Below, piece by piece: positions 43,781 to 56,332 of a stretch of 58,299 nt of DNA; the first letter of the stretch is position 1, and each line of letters begins with the position of its first letter. Origin of the DNA: Enterococcus cecorum (lineage in GTDB: Bacteria; Bacillota; Bacilli; Lactobacillales; Enterococcaceae); assembly GCF_023221775.1 (NCBI RefSeq), contig NZ_JAKUDS010000015.1, positions 1 through 58,299 on the forward strand, read 5' to 3'. A program made the position numbers and the translations under genes. The notes beneath the pieces are model-generated. The model searched no databases, had not been told where the DNA came from, and was given only the letters and a program-made list of their open reading frames with translations.

Positions 43781-45580
43781 TTATTCTTCTATTTTCACTA
43801 AATCACCAAACAACTCTTGGGCTGTTTGGACCATTTTTTCCGTTTCTTGTTCTGGTGAGTTTGCTAACTCCTCTGCCATAAATTCATGCGTTAGGTGCTG
43901 AACCTTTTCACTATCGGCTTGTTCATCCCCTGTGTTGTCATTAGAAGCTGTTCTTTTAGCAAATTCATCTTTGTGCAGGGTAACGAATTCACGTCTTAAC
44001 TGTGGCCAACTATCGGATGGAATAAAGACTAAGTTCGGTGAGTAATCTTTAATTAACAAACTGAGATAGTTCTGCATATCATTCAGTAGTGTTTGATCAT
44101 TGGCCGCTTTATTACATAAAATTTCATACCCAAATGAAATCACTAAGCCATCTGGAGAAGCTGCTTGCACTTTTGAAGCATGCAGTAAAGCTCGTTGGGT
44201 GACTTGTAAGTGTTGCATCAATTCTTCCCAAACTTGATTCACCGCCTGCAAATCTTCACGAGTAGCTTTTGATAAGACTTCAAACACTTGTACTTTCGGA
44301 ATCCGATATTGCACCGTACTTTGCGAAGTTGTGCTACGTCTCGGTTTATTTTCCGTCGGTACACTTCCTTGATTTTGCTTCAATTGTGAAACTTCTTTTT
44401 GTAAAGCTTGAATTTGCTGTTTTAATTGTTGCGCCTCTTGTGAATCCATCGCAGGACTTGCACTCGTTGCTTGTGAACCAACAGATAGACGAGGACTTGC
44501 TATCGGCTCACTTAATTTTACAATCGCCACTTCTAGATAGATCGTCGGATTAGTGACAAAGCGTAATTCATTTTGTGCCTTGGAAAGTATCTCTATCCAT
44601 TGAAAAATCGTTTCTGGTGCTAATTCTTTGGCTAGCTGGTGAAAACTCTCCGTATAATTGGTCGCTTGCTGTGCTAAATAATCTGGTGCTTTTTGCGCAA
44701 TTAATAAATCACGACAATAAACCAATAAATTTTCCAATAATCGCTTAGCTTCTTTTCCCGCTTGCAATAACTCTTTGACTGCAGTTAAGGCTTGTGCAGT
44801 TTCTTGTTTTTCGCAATAGGTCAATAGTTGGGCCATCACTTCATCAGATAAACTACCGGTCACACTCATCGCCGTCTGCAAATCAATGTGTTCAGGGTGA
44901 TAGGCAATGGCTTGATCCAATATACTTAACGCATCCCGCATCCCACCTTCTGCACATCTCGCAATGAGTTGAAGTGCCTCTTGATCATAGGCAACTTGCT
45001 CTTGGTCCAATATATAGGCCAAATGCTCGCTTATTTCTGGAATTCCAATACGTTTAAAATCAAAACGTTGGGTCCGTGAAATAATAGTAGCCGGAATCTT
45101 ATGCACTTCGGTTGTTGCCAGAATAAAGATGACATTCTTTTTAGGTTCTTCTAGCGTTTTTAATAAAGCATTAAAAGCCCCTGTTGAAAGCATGTGCACT
45201 TCATCGATGATATACACTTTGTACTTGGCTTGCGTGGGTGCATAATTCGCTCGATCACGAATCAAGCGGACTTCATCGACTCCGTTATTACTAGCCGCGT
45301 CCATTTCAATGACATCATCCAGCGTCCCTTGCGTAATTGAACGACAAATCTCACATTCATTGCAAGGCTCGCCGTCTTTTTGGTGAGGACAGTTTACCGC
45401 TTTTGCAAAAATCTTCGCCGCACTGGTTTTCCCTGTTCCTCGAGGGCCGGTGAATAAATAAGCATGCGAAATCTGATCTTGTTTAATTGCGTTTTTTAAG
45501 GTCTGCGTAATCGCCTGTTGTCCGACAATATCTGCAAATCTTTGCGAACGCCATACACGATACAACGCTTGATAACTCAT
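43781..45580 (-). CDS. dnaX: DNA polymerase III gamma/tau subunit
   Basis: Clamp-loader ATPase (599 aa). Walker A FTGPRGTGKTSAAKIFAKAV, zinc cysteines CPHQKDGEPCNECEIC, Walker B YKVYIIDEVHMLS and the SRTQRFDF motif are intact. A coiled linker (QQLKQQIQALQKEVSQLKQ, near residue 390) leads to the tau C-terminal domain, so the single full-length product is tau-like. It is first in the cluster; TATAAT at 45633-45628 may be its -10. Confidence 0.96.
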   Translation of the reverse strand: MSYQALYRVWRSQRFADIVGQQAITQTLKNAIKQDQISHAYLFTGPRGTGKTSAAKIFAKAVNCPHQKDGEPCNECEICRSITQGTLDDVIEMDAASNNGVDEVRLIRDRANYAPTQAKYKVYIIDEVHMLSTGAFNALLKTLEEPKKNVIFILATTEVHKIPATIISRTQRFDFKRIGIPEISEHLAYILDQEQVAYDQEALQLIARCAEGGMRDALSILDQAIAYHPEHIDLQTAMSVTGSLSDEVMAQLLTYCEKQETAQALTAVKELLQAGKEAKRLLENLLVYCRDLLIAQKAPDYLAQQATNYTESFHQLAKELAPETIFQWIEILSKAQNELRFVTNPTIYLEVAIVKLSEPIASPRLSVGSQATSASPAMDSQEAQQLKQQIQALQKEVSQLKQNQGSVPTENKPRRSTTSQSTVQYRIPKVQVFEVLSKATREDLQAVNQVWEELMQHLQVTQRALLHASKVQAASPDGLVISFGYEILCNKAANDQTLLNDMQNYLSLLIKDYSPNLVFIPSDSWPQLRREFVTLHKDEFAKRTASNDNTGDEQADSEKVQHLTHEFMAEELANSPEQETEKMVQTAQELFGDLVKIEE

Positions 45581-45877
45581 TTTACCAGTCCCTTTCTGCG
45601 TTTATTTTTTGAAATACGCTAATCTTTATTATACAAATTTTCGCTTAAAATATCTAGGAAAAAAATCAGTAGTGTGTAGTCTCTGAGCACACTCTTTTCT
45701 TACTCAAAAAAAGCAGCCATAAGTACGTCTAAGTATCAGCATTTAAATTTTTTATACGCTACATTTAAACAAATGTAGCCATAAGAACATTGAAATATCA
45801 ATATCCCTACAGCCACATACAAAGTTTTATCATTTAATAATTTTCGTTAAACATTATTCAACATATTATTTATTCTA
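45581..45877. other. intergenic region, dnaX to rloB-like gene
   Basis: No gene is visible; an SRP RNA, common upstream of dnaX, was not recognised. It contains an AGTGTG/CACACT hairpin (45671-45693) with a T-run further on the minus strand, possibly the defence operon terminator. It also has a perfect 9-bp stem GCTACATTT-AAAC-AAATGTAGC (45758-45779). Two AGCCATAAG-containing segments about 63 bp apart look like degenerate direct repeats. Confidence 0.5.
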
Positions 45878-46498
45878 TTACTTTTGAAAATATATTTCTT
45901 CTACAATCCAGCCTAAGTTAGTATACGGCGCTTGCATCATTTCTTGACAAGGCAGTTTATTAAAATGAATTCCGATGTTTATTGCACTTTTAACCAATTC
46001 AACAAACAAATTTCCTAAATTTTCATCAGCCTTTAATTTTTCATAATCATTAACATTCAGATACGTTGTTAATTTTTGATATGTTTGTTTTCTTGTTAAT
46101 GAATGATACTTTAATACGTTTTCAAAATGCGATAACAGCCAAACTTCAAATGACTCGTTTGAAAAACCAATCTTCAACTGTCCCTTTATTCCCAGTTTGC
46201 TTTTGTTAGCCAAACTCATCGCTTGCTCAATATACTGCCATGGCTCGTCATCCTTATCAAATATAATGTACACTTGCTCAATATTCAAATTTTTAGAATC
46301 TTCATTTTTCTCAATACGTTTCAATACCTTAGTAACAAGTGCTTTGGATTGACGTTCAATAGAAATTGGTTTCACTTTTATATTCGAAGCATTAAACCGC
46401 CTATTTAATGCTTCAAAATAAATGCGTTCGGTTTGGCCCTCTGAGTATATTAAGATACCTTTTTTTAATTTTTTACCTTTCGATGGTCTTCTAGCCAT
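45878..46498 (-). CDS. RloB-like putative defence nuclease
   Basis: RloB-family protein (206 aa), the likely effector of a two-gene anti-phage module. The N-terminus is basic (MARRPSKGKKLKKG), followed by a TOPRIM-like arrangement: ILIYSEGQTERIYFEAL (first acidic residue), VYIIFDKDDE (DxD-like) and IGFSNESFEVWLLSHF, which is typical of RloB. It lies 2 bp after the ATPase gene. Related systems are AbiL of Lactococcus and, more distantly, PARIS (AAA15 ATPase plus TOPRIM protein). Nuclease activity is inferred, not shown. Confidence 0.8.
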   Translation of the reverse strand: MARRPSKGKKLKKGILIYSEGQTERIYFEALNRRFNASNIKVKPISIERQSKALVTKVLKRIEKNEDSKNLNIEQVYIIFDKDDEPWQYIEQAMSLANKSKLGIKGQLKIGFSNESFEVWLLSHFENVLKYHSLTRKQTYQKLTTYLNVNDYEKLKADENLGNLFVELVKSAINIGIHFNKLPCQEMMQAPYTNLGWIVEEIYFQK

Positions 46499-46500
46499 AT

Positions 46501-47760
46501 CTAACCCTCCGACGTTTTCGAAACTGCATCAACTAATCCATCCAGACTGATAATTGGTGCTGCGCCAAATTGCCCACTCAAATATCGCTTCATATAAGAA
46601 ATATCATCACGTTTAAATGATTCTGAATCAAAATCAAATAAACTAAACAGCTGGCTACTCCCATCATAAGCTTTTTCAACAAAATTTATTTGATCTTTAC
46701 GTAAATGTTGATCCATTAATTGTAATTCATGAGTTGTTAAAATGAATTGATTAATATTTTCTTTTGTATTAAAAACATCTAATAGTGCTTGCGATAATTC
46801 TAAATGAAAAGAATCATCGAACTCGTCAATCATAATCACTTTACTTTCTGTACGTCGTGAAAGTATGGTTAAGGCAATAGATATTATTTTTTTCGTGCCA
46901 TCTGACTCAGCATTAAATGGAATTGCTGCTAGACCATTCGCTTTGCCATTTTCATCATAAGTTTTGTGAATGATATAAAGCTTACGAATATGCAGATTTT
47001 TTGCTATATCATTTCCCGAAAACTGTTGCAATAATGTCCGTAATTCATTGGTTACATTCGCTTCTTCTACACGAATTTCCACATCTTCAATTTGAATATC
47101 TGCTGCTTGTAAAAAACTAATAAATAATTTTTTGTTCAAATCGTCTTCAAGAAGTTTAAACATTTCTGTATTTATACTTTCTTTATCTACAATAATTAAA
47201 TCTTCTGCAAACCATTTAAAAACATTTTTAGCATGTGTATCATTCAATGACTGAGCCATAAATAACAAAGTCGCATTTTCACGGATATTTTCTTTGTAGG
47301 ATAGCAAATTACTTGGAACATCAAATTTTTGTTTTTCTCTCTCAAAATAGACTTCAAACTTATCTTGCTTCTCGATTTCAAGTTTTTCATATGAGATATT
47401 CCGAGCAGAATATACAAGTGTATAGCGGTAAACAAAGCCGGATGAAAATAAGGTGATTTGAAAACTTGATTCCCCCTTACTTTTATCATTCGTTAATACA
47501 AATGGTGAAAAAGGCATTTGCTGAACAGATGATGAAGTAGGATTTAAGATAACCGACCGTAATAACTCAAATGCTTTTAATAAATTACTCTTTCCTGATG
47601 CATTTGCGCCAAAAGTTAGTGAAGATTTCAATAGTGTATGATTACTTATTTGCATCGTATGCGTATCTTTGTATTTTCTTAATCTTGCTCCAGTTTCCAT
47701 TGAAAAATAAGCTTCATTTTTATAAGATAAAACATTTTGAAACACAAATTCTAAAAGCAT
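46501..47760 (-). CDS. RloA-like AAA15/COG1106-type ATPase of a defence pair
   Basis: ABC/SMC-like ATPase (419 aa). Walker A is LTFGANASGKSNLLKAF (residues 49-65), the SxG signature is ESDGTKKIISIAL, Walker B is KVIMIDEFDDSFH (about 305-317) and an H-loop-like LTTHELQLMD follows. The middle holds the usual helical insertion. With the downstream RloB protein it forms an RloAB/AbiL-type pair; the ATPase probably senses phage and controls the nuclease. It is AT-rich and lies between the suf terminator and dnaX as its own unit. Confidence 0.85.
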   Translation of the reverse strand: MLLEFVFQNVLSYKNEAYFSMETGARLRKYKDTHTMQISNHTLLKSSLTFGANASGKSNLLKAFELLRSVILNPTSSSVQQMPFSPFVLTNDKSKGESSFQITLFSSGFVYRYTLVYSARNISYEKLEIEKQDKFEVYFEREKQKFDVPSNLLSYKENIRENATLLFMAQSLNDTHAKNVFKWFAEDLIIVDKESINTEMFKLLEDDLNKKLFISFLQAADIQIEDVEIRVEEANVTNELRTLLQQFSGNDIAKNLHIRKLYIIHKTYDENGKANGLAAIPFNAESDGTKKIISIALTILSRRTESKVIMIDEFDDSFHLELSQALLDVFNTKENINQFILTTHELQLMDQHLRKDQINFVEKAYDGSSQLFSLFDFDSESFKRDDISYMKRYLSGQFGAAPIISLDGLVDAVSKTSEG

Positions 47761-47789
47761 ACTCTCCCGCCTTTCTAATTAACCACGAA

Positions 47790-47853
47790 TTTACGTTGTC
47801 AACTAATTACATTATATACAATTATTCCCTATTTATCCAGTTAACAACGTAAA
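47790..47853 (-). promoter_or_regulatory. defence-operon promoter bracketed by inverted repeats
   Basis: TTTACGTTGTCAACT (47790-47804) and AGTTAACAACGTAAA (47839-47853) are inverted copies matching at 14 of 15 positions. They enclose a TATAAT -10 (minus strand, 47816-47811). Each copy holds a GTTNNNAAC core that is itself near-palindromic. This looks like a pair of operator sites for an unidentified repressor. Confidence 0.6.
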
Positions 47854-47868
47854 AATTTACATAAAAAT

Positions 47869-47901
47869 AGAGAAGCCCCACTGATAAGATAAGGCTTCTC
47901 T
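47869..47901 (-). terminator. suf operon terminator
   Basis: AGAGAAGCC (47869-47877) pairs perfectly with GGCTTCTCT (47893-47901), followed on the minus strand by ATTTTTAT. Confidence 0.8.
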
Positions 47902-47925
47902 TAAATTATTATTCTTCTTAGTGGC

Positions 47926-49322
47926 TTATCCCACGCTACCTTCCATTTCGTAGCTGATTAAGCGATTAAGCTCAACGGCATATTCCATTGGTAGTTCTTT
48001 GGTAAATGGTTCCACAAATCCCATCACAATCATTTCTGTGGCTTCAGCTTCTGATAAACCGCGGCTCATCAAGTAGTAAAGTTGCTCTTCAGAAATTTTT
48101 GAGACTTTGGCTTCATGTTCTAGAGATACTTGACTATTATGAATTTCGTTAAATGGAATGGTATCTGATTTCGATAATTCATCCATAATAATCGTATCAC
48201 ACTCGATATGTGAAATAGAGCCTTGAGAATTCTTGGCAAATTTCACTTGACCACGATAGTTTACTTCCCCACCGTCTTTTGAAATGGATTTAGAAACGAT
48301 AGAACTTGAAGTATTTGGCGCATTGTGAATCATCTTCGCACCAGTATCTTGAATTTGGTTCGCACCAGCAAAAGCAATTGATAACATCGTTCCGCGTGCA
48401 CCTTGACCTTCTAGATAGACACTTGGATATTTCATCGTTGTTTTGGCACCAAGGTTACCATCAATCCATTCAACCGTCGCATTTTCTTCCGCACGCGCAC
48501 GTTTGGTTACTAAGTTATAGACATTATCGGACCAGTTTTGAATCGTTGTATAACGACAATATGCATCTTTTAGCGTAAAGATTTCAACAATCGCCGCATG
48601 CAAACTATTACTTGAATAAGTTGGCGCTGTACATCCTTCAACGTAATGCACACTTGCTCCTTCATCTACAATAATCAAAGTACGTTCAAATTGACCGGTA
48701 TTTTCGGCGTTAATTCTAAAGTAAGTTTGTAGCGGAATCTCACATTTGACTCCTTTTGGTACATAGATGAAAGTACCACCTGACCACACAGCTGAGTTTA
48801 AAGCCGCTAATTTATTATCAGTTGGAGGGACTAATTTTGCAAAATATTGCTTAAATAATTCCGGATATTCTTTCAAAGCAGAATCCGTATCCGTGAAAAC
48901 AATGCCTAATTTAGCAAATTCATCTTTCATATTGTGATAAACAACTTCTGATTCGTATTGCGCAGAGGCTCCGGCTAAGTATGCACGTTCTGCTTCTGGA
49001 ATCCCAATCTTTTCAAAAGTATCTTTAATTTTATCTGGCACATCATCCCATGAACGAGCTGGCTTATCACTTGGTTTTTGATAATATTTAATTTTATCAA
49101 ACTCAATATCTGATAAGTCTGGGCCCCATTCTTGCATTTTCATTTTATGGAAGGTTTCTAATGATTTTAAGCGAAACTCTAACATCCAATCAGGTTCGCC
49201 TTTGACTCTTGAAATTTCACGAACGACTTCTTCTGTTAAGCCAGTTCCAGTACTATACACAGGTTCGACATCATCGTGAAAACCAAATTTATATTCTTCT
49301 AACTCTGGTACGCCCACATCGA

Positions 49323-49326
<4 letters not shown>
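47926..49326 (-). CDS. sufB: Fe-S cluster assembly scaffold protein SufB
   Basis: Scaffold subunit (466 aa) of the SufBCD complex, which builds Fe-S clusters. The beta-helix core carries [40 protein letters not shown] and [20 protein letters not shown], and the C-terminal [18 protein letters not shown] is shared with SufD. It is the last gene of the operon. Confidence 0.97.
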
Positions 49327-52316
<2,990 letters not shown>

Positions 52317-52330
52317 TGATCGATTCCCCC

Positions 52331-53104
52331 TTACGCTTCGTCTTCTTTGTATTCAATACCTAATTCTTTACTGATACCGGCATATCCTTCTGCTTCTAGA
52401 CGTTTAGCTAAATCAGCATCGCCAGTTAAGACCACACGTCCATCCATCATGATATGCACGACATCTGGTGTAATATAGTTTAATAAACGTTGATAGTGGG
52501 TAATGATTAAAGCCCCAAAGTCATCGCCACGCATCGCATTGACTCCTTTAGCAACTACTTTTAAGGCATCAATATCCAAACCAGAGTCAATTTCATCTAA
52601 AATCGCAAAGCTTGGTTCTAACATTAATAATTGTAGAATTTCATTACGTTTCTTTTCCCCACCTGAGAAGCCTTCGTTTAAGTAACGTTCAGCCATTTCT
52701 TCAGGCATATTTAATAAGTCCATCTTTTCATCTAATTTTTTCAAGAATTCACGAACTGAAATCTTATCATCTTCCTCACGACGCGCATTGATTGCGGCAC
52801 GCATAAATTCAGCATTGGTAATTCCTGGGATTTCACTTGGATATTGCATTGCTAAGAATAAACCTAAGCGCGCACGTTCATCCACTTCTAATTCTAAAAT
52901 ATTTTGGCCATCTAATAGAATTTCCCCTTGTGTCACTTCATAATTTGGGTTACCCATAATTGCAGCTGACAAGGTAGATTTCCCTGTTCCGTTTGGTCCC
53001 ATAATGGCATGAATTTCACCTGTTTTTAACGTTAAATTCACGCCTTTTAAAATTTCCTTATCTTCAATTGAAACATGTAAGTCTTTAATTTCTAATGTTG
53101 ACAT
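52331..53104 (-). CDS. sufC: Fe-S assembly ATPase SufC
   Basis: ABC-type ATPase (257 aa) of the SufBCD complex. Walker A MGPNGTGKSTLSAAI, signature NEGFSGGEKKRNEILQ and Walker B FAILDEIDSGLDIDAL are intact. It is first in sufCDSUB. The promoter carries a Fur-like box, so the operon probably responds to iron. Confidence 0.97.
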   Translation of the reverse strand: MSTLEIKDLHVSIEDKEILKGVNLTLKTGEIHAIMGPNGTGKSTLSAAIMGNPNYEVTQGEILLDGQNILELEVDERARLGLFLAMQYPSEIPGITNAEFMRAAINARREEDDKISVREFLKKLDEKMDLLNMPEEMAERYLNEGFSGGEKKRNEILQLLMLEPSFAILDEIDSGLDIDALKVVAKGVNAMRGDDFGALIITHYQRLLNYITPDVVHIMMDGRVVLTGDADLAKRLEAEGYAGISKELGIEYKEDEA

Positions 53105-53135
53105 CTCATTGCCCCCTTTTATAATGTTCTTTTTT

Positions 53136-53164
53136 ATTTTAGACTAATTGAGAATGATATTCAA
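53136..53164 (-). promoter_or_regulatory. suf promoter with Fur-like box in the spacer
   Basis: On the minus strand TTGAAT (53164-53159), a 17-nt spacer and TAAAAT (53141-53136). TGAGAATGATATTCA (53149-53163) matches the 7-1-7 Fur box TGATAATNATTATCA at 12 of 15 positions and lies over the -35 and the spacer, a repressor position. Confidence 0.65.
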
Positions 53165-53221
53165 ATCAATTGCACTCATTTCGCGAAAAAAATTTTTCTT
53201 TTTTAGAATAAATATAAAAAA

Positions 53222-53266
53222 AGAAAGTATTGTCTCTAGGATTTCCCCTAAAAACTAATACTTTCT
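53222..53266 (-). terminator. terminator after pnp
   Basis: AGAAAGTATT (53222-53231) pairs perfectly with AATACTTTCT (53257-53266), with a T-run following on the minus strand. Confidence 0.8.
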
Positions 53267-53287
53267 ACTATTTATGAATTACATCAA

Positions 53288-55399
53288 TTATTCTTCTTCG
53301 TTTAGTAAAGCTTTACGTGATAAATTAATACGTCCTTTATCATCGATTTCTGTTACTTTAACTAAGATTTCATCGCCCAGCTTCACGACATCTTCTACTT
53401 TGTTGACACGTTCATTGGCCAATTGAGAGATGTGTACTAAGCCATCTTTTCCTTTGATTAAGTTGACAAAAGCGCCGAATTTTTCAATACGAACGACTTT
53501 TCCAAGATAAACTTGGCCAACTTCTACTTCTTTTGTGATTTCTTCAATAATTTCAATCGCTTTAGCAATCATTTCAGCATCAGATGAAGCAATTGAAACA
53601 TTTCCATCTTGATCGATATCGATTTTTACACCTGTTTGTTCGATGATATTATTGATTGTTTCGCCACCTTTACCGATGACATCTTTAATTTTAGCAGGAT
53701 CAATTTGAATCATTTCAATCTTAGGCGCATATGGGCTCAATTCTTTACGAGGTTCACTGATTGTTGAAGTTAACTCAGCTAAGATTTCCATACGAGCTTT
53801 TTTCGCTTGTTCTAAAGCTTCAGTTAAGATTTGTTCCGTAATTCCTTGAATCTTAATATCCATTTGCAAAGCGGTAATCCCATCTTTGGTACCAGCTACT
53901 TTGAAGTCCATGTCTCCTAGGTGATCTTCTAAACCTTGGATATCCGTTAAAATCGTATAGTTTTCACCATCAGAAACCAACCCCATCGCAATTCCTGCTA
54001 CTGGCGCTTTGATTGGCACCCCAGCATCCATTAAAGCTAGTGTTCCAGCACAAATACTTGCTTGAGAAGAGGAACCATTAGACTCTAATACTTCGGCAAC
54101 TAAACGGATAGTGTAAGGGAAGTCTTTTTCACTAGGAATGACTTGCGCTAAAGCACGTTCGCCTAAAGCACCATGTCCAATTTCACGACGACCAGGAGAG
54201 CCAGCACGACCAACAGACCCAACTGAAAATTGTGGGAAATTATAGTGGTGGATGAAACGTTTAGACTCTTGTACACCTAAACCATCGATTACTTGATGTT
54301 CCCCTAATGGCGCTAAAGTACAAGCTGATAATGCCTGAGTTTGTCCACGAGTAAATAAGCCTGAACCATGCACGCGTGGTAATAAAGCTACTTCAGAAGA
54401 CAATGGACGAATTTCATCTAGCTTACGACCATCTGGACGAATCTTATCAATCGTAATTAATTCACGAACCACATCTTTTTCTAAGTCTTCCGTGATTTGT
54501 TTGACTTCTTTTAATAATTGACTTGCTTCTTCTTCGTCTTCAATATCAGCGGCGATGGCTTCATATTCGGCAATAATCATCGCTTTGACGTTTTCGATTT
54601 CTTCTTCACGCGCCAATTTTTCTTCTGTTAAGACAGCGGTTTTCATTGTTTGGTAGTTTGCATCATAAATGGCTTTTTTCAATTCTGGATCAAGTTGCAA
54701 TAACACAACTTCCATCTTTTCTTTACCAACTTGGCTCACTACTTCTTCTTGGAATGCCACCATTTCCTTGATAGCTTCAAAACCAAATAATAATGCACCT
54801 AACATATCTTCTTCAGACACTTCTTTTGCACCTGATTCTACCATGTTAATCGCTTTTTTGGTTCCGGCAACGGTTAAATCAATATCAGATTGCTCTTGTT
54901 GTTCAATAGTAGGATTTAATACATATTCGCCATTGACACGTCCCACTTGAACACCAGCAATCGGCCCATCAAATGGAATATCTGAAATAGAAAGAGCTAA
55001 TGAAGAACCTAACATCGCAGCCATTGCTGGTGAGCAGTCTTGTTCCACACTCATAACGATATTAGTTACTTGAACTTCATTTCTAAAACCTTCCGCAAAC
55101 ATTGGACGGATAGGACGGTCAATCAAACGCGCTGTCAAGGTAGCTTCTGTGGATGGACGACCTTCACGTTTGATAAAGCCACCTGGGACTTTACCGACTG
55201 CATACATTTTTTCTTCATAATTAATAGTTAATGGGAAGAAGTCTGCATCTTTGGCTTCTTTTGAGGCAACTGCTGCACTTAGTACTACAGTATCTCCATA
55301 ACGAACTAAAACAGCACCATTGGCTTGTTTTGCTAATTGACCGATTTCAACTGATAGTGGGCGGCCTCCCCAAGTGGTTGAAAATACTTGTTTTGTCAT
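53288..55399 (-). CDS. pnp: polynucleotide phosphorylase
   Basis: 3'-to-5' phosphorolytic exoribonuclease (703 aa) for mRNA decay. Two RNase PH domains (the second includes [17 protein letters not shown] and [18 protein letters not shown]), a KH domain with [13 protein letters not shown] and a C-terminal S1 domain with [21 protein letters not shown] are complete. I start at the ATG at 55399 ([10 protein letters not shown]) with AAAGGA upstream. It is encoded after rpsO, behind a long leader hairpin. Confidence 0.97.
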   Translation of the reverse strand: MTKQVFSTTWGGRPLSVEIGQLAKQANGAVLVRYGDTVVLSAAVASKEAKDADFFPLTINYEEKMYAVGKVPGGFIKREGRPSTEATLTARLIDRPIRPMFAEGFRNEVQVTNIVMSVEQDCSPAMAAMLGSSLALSISDIPFDGPIAGVQVGRVNGEYVLNPTIEQQEQSDIDLTVAGTKKAINMVESGAKEVSEEDMLGALLFGFEAIKEMVAFQEEVVSQVGKEKMEVVLLQLDPELKKAIYDANYQTMKTAVLTEEKLAREEEIENVKAMIIAEYEAIAADIEDEEEASQLLKEVKQITEDLEKDVVRELITIDKIRPDGRKLDEIRPLSSEVALLPRVHGSGLFTRGQTQALSACTLAPLGEHQVIDGLGVQESKRFIHHYNFPQFSVGSVGRAGSPGRREIGHGALGERALAQVIPSEKDFPYTIRLVAEVLESNGSSSQASICAGTLALMDAGVPIKAPVAGIAMGLVSDGENYTILTDIQGLEDHLGDMDFKVAGTKDGITALQMDIKIQGITEQILTEALEQAKKARMEILAELTSTISEPRKELSPYAPKIEMIQIDPAKIKDVIGKGGETINNIIEQTGVKIDIDQDGNVSIASSDAEMIAKAIEIIEEITKEVEVGQVYLGKVVRIEKFGAFVNLIKGKDGLVHISQLANERVNKVEDVVKLGDEILVKVTEIDDKGRINLSRKALLNEEE

Positions 55400-55423
55400 A
55401 ATTTTTCCTTTCTTACCGGGGGA

Positions 55424-55485
55424 CTTGCTACTAAACAAAGGGAAACGCACAAAAAATTGTTCCCTTTCCTTTGGTTAGTAGTAAG
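55424..55485 (-). promoter_or_regulatory. pnp leader hairpin, probable RNase III site
   Basis: CTTGCTACTAAAC (55424 onward) pairs with GTTAGTAGTAAG (up to 55485), and AAAGGGAAAC with GTTCCCTTT nearer the centre, giving a stem of about 22 bp with small bulges just before the pnp start. In other bacteria such a stem is cut by RNase III and PNPase then represses its own mRNA. That mechanism is inferred here. Confidence 0.6.
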
Positions 55486-55561
55486 ACAAAGAAACCCCAG
55501 TGATTAAATTTTCAATCAATTTTTAGTGGGCAAATGTTCCCACCTGATAACTTTTTTCAGT

Positions 55562-55636
55562 GTAAAGCAGCTTAATGTAAGATATTCTAGTTACCGTATC
55601 TATCCGTGTTTCATAATACTGCTTCACTACCTTTTA
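55562..55636 (-). repeat. probable diverged copy of the palindromic repeat
   Basis: On the minus strand the segment opens TAAAAGGTAGTGAAGCAG, close to ATAAAGGTCGTGAAGCAG at 36996, and closes AAGCTGCTTTACACTGAAA, like the AGCTGCTGAACGCCGTCAA closing sequence. GTGAAGCAG and CTGCTTTAC pair; the interior (about 50 bp) is unrelated. Confidence 0.5.
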
Positions 55637-55641
55637 CAAAA

Positions 55642-55670
55642 AAAGTGAGATTCAGTGTGAACCTCACTTT
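55642..55670 (-). terminator. terminator after rpsO
   Basis: AAAGTGAG (55642-55649) pairs perfectly with CTCACTTT (55663-55670), with further pairing inside and T-runs outside. Confidence 0.8.
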
Positions 55671-55684
55671 TTCTTCTGAGTCGA

Positions 55685-55954
55685 TTAACGACGTAATCCT
55701 AATGATTGGATTAATTCGCGGTAACGTTGCACATCTTTTTGACGTAAGTATGCTAATAAGTTACGACGGTGACCAACTTTTTTCATTAGTCCACGATATG
55801 AATGGTGGTCTTTTTTGTGTTGGCGAGCATGTTCATTTAGGTGGTTGATTTCTTCTGTTAATACAGCGATTTGTACTTCTGGAGAACCAGTGTCACCTTC
55901 ATGACGTGCATATTTTTTCATGATTTCATTTTTTAATTCTTTTGAAATTGCCAT
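55685..55954 (-). CDS. rpsO: 30S ribosomal protein S15
   Basis: Ribosomal protein S15 (89 aa), binding the central domain of 16S rRNA. The family signature [37 protein letters not shown] and [18 protein letters not shown] are visible. Start ATG at 55954 follows ATAGGTGT. A promoter and leader lie upstream. Confidence 0.98.
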   Translation of the reverse strand: MAISKELKNEIMKKYARHEGDTGSPEVQIAVLTEEINHLNEHARQHKKDHHSYRGLMKKVGHRRNLLAYLRQKDVQRYRELIQSLGLRR

Positions 55955-56081
55955 TTCATTACACCTATCTTTCTTATATATTGCTCCGAAAACTGAGTAA
56001 AGCGTTGGTGATTCGCAAAACCAAGTAGTGGAGGTGTTTTACACACAAATCTAATTTACTTGATTTAATCCTAAATTGCAA
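55955..56081 (-). promoter_or_regulatory. rpsO promoter and structured leader
   Basis: On the minus strand TTGCAA (56081-56076), a 17-nt spacer and TAAATT (56058-56053). The leader of about 90 nt contains TTGGT/ACCAA and other short pairings and may be the autoregulatory S15 leader; this rests on position and pairing only. Confidence 0.55.
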
Positions 56082-56213
56082 GCATTTTTCATGAAAAACA
56101 CGCTTTTTTCAAAATCACTCAATTTCTGTCAAGACTTATTAGTTCATAACAGACAGCTTTATTTCCTTTTTATTAAAGATTCTATGTTTTTCTGAAAGCG
56201 CAAGGAAAATTAC

Positions 56214-56277
56214 TTGCAATTTCATTCAAAATCTCCTAAAATGTTTCAACATAAAGAGAAAGATTTTAGTTCTCTTT
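56214..56277 (+). promoter_or_regulatory. promoter and 5' hairpin of the rhodanese-like gene
   Basis: TTGCAA (56214-56219), a 17-nt spacer and TAAAAT (56237-56242). The leader then folds AAAGAGAA (56253-56260) with TTCTCTTT (56270-56277). Confidence 0.6.
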
Positions 56278-56332
56278 ACTTTAATTATGATGTTGACTTT
56301 TTGAAAATACAAAATTTACAGGAGGTAGAGTC

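Noticed and set aside
43781-45580. Programmed frameshift in dnaX giving a gamma form
   Set aside because: No convincing slippery A-run with a following stem was seen; the reading frame gives a full tau-like protein.
45581-45877. SRP RNA upstream of dnaX
   Set aside because: The conserved Alu/S-domain motifs (such as the GGAA tetraloop region) were not found; the region is AT-rich with small hairpins.
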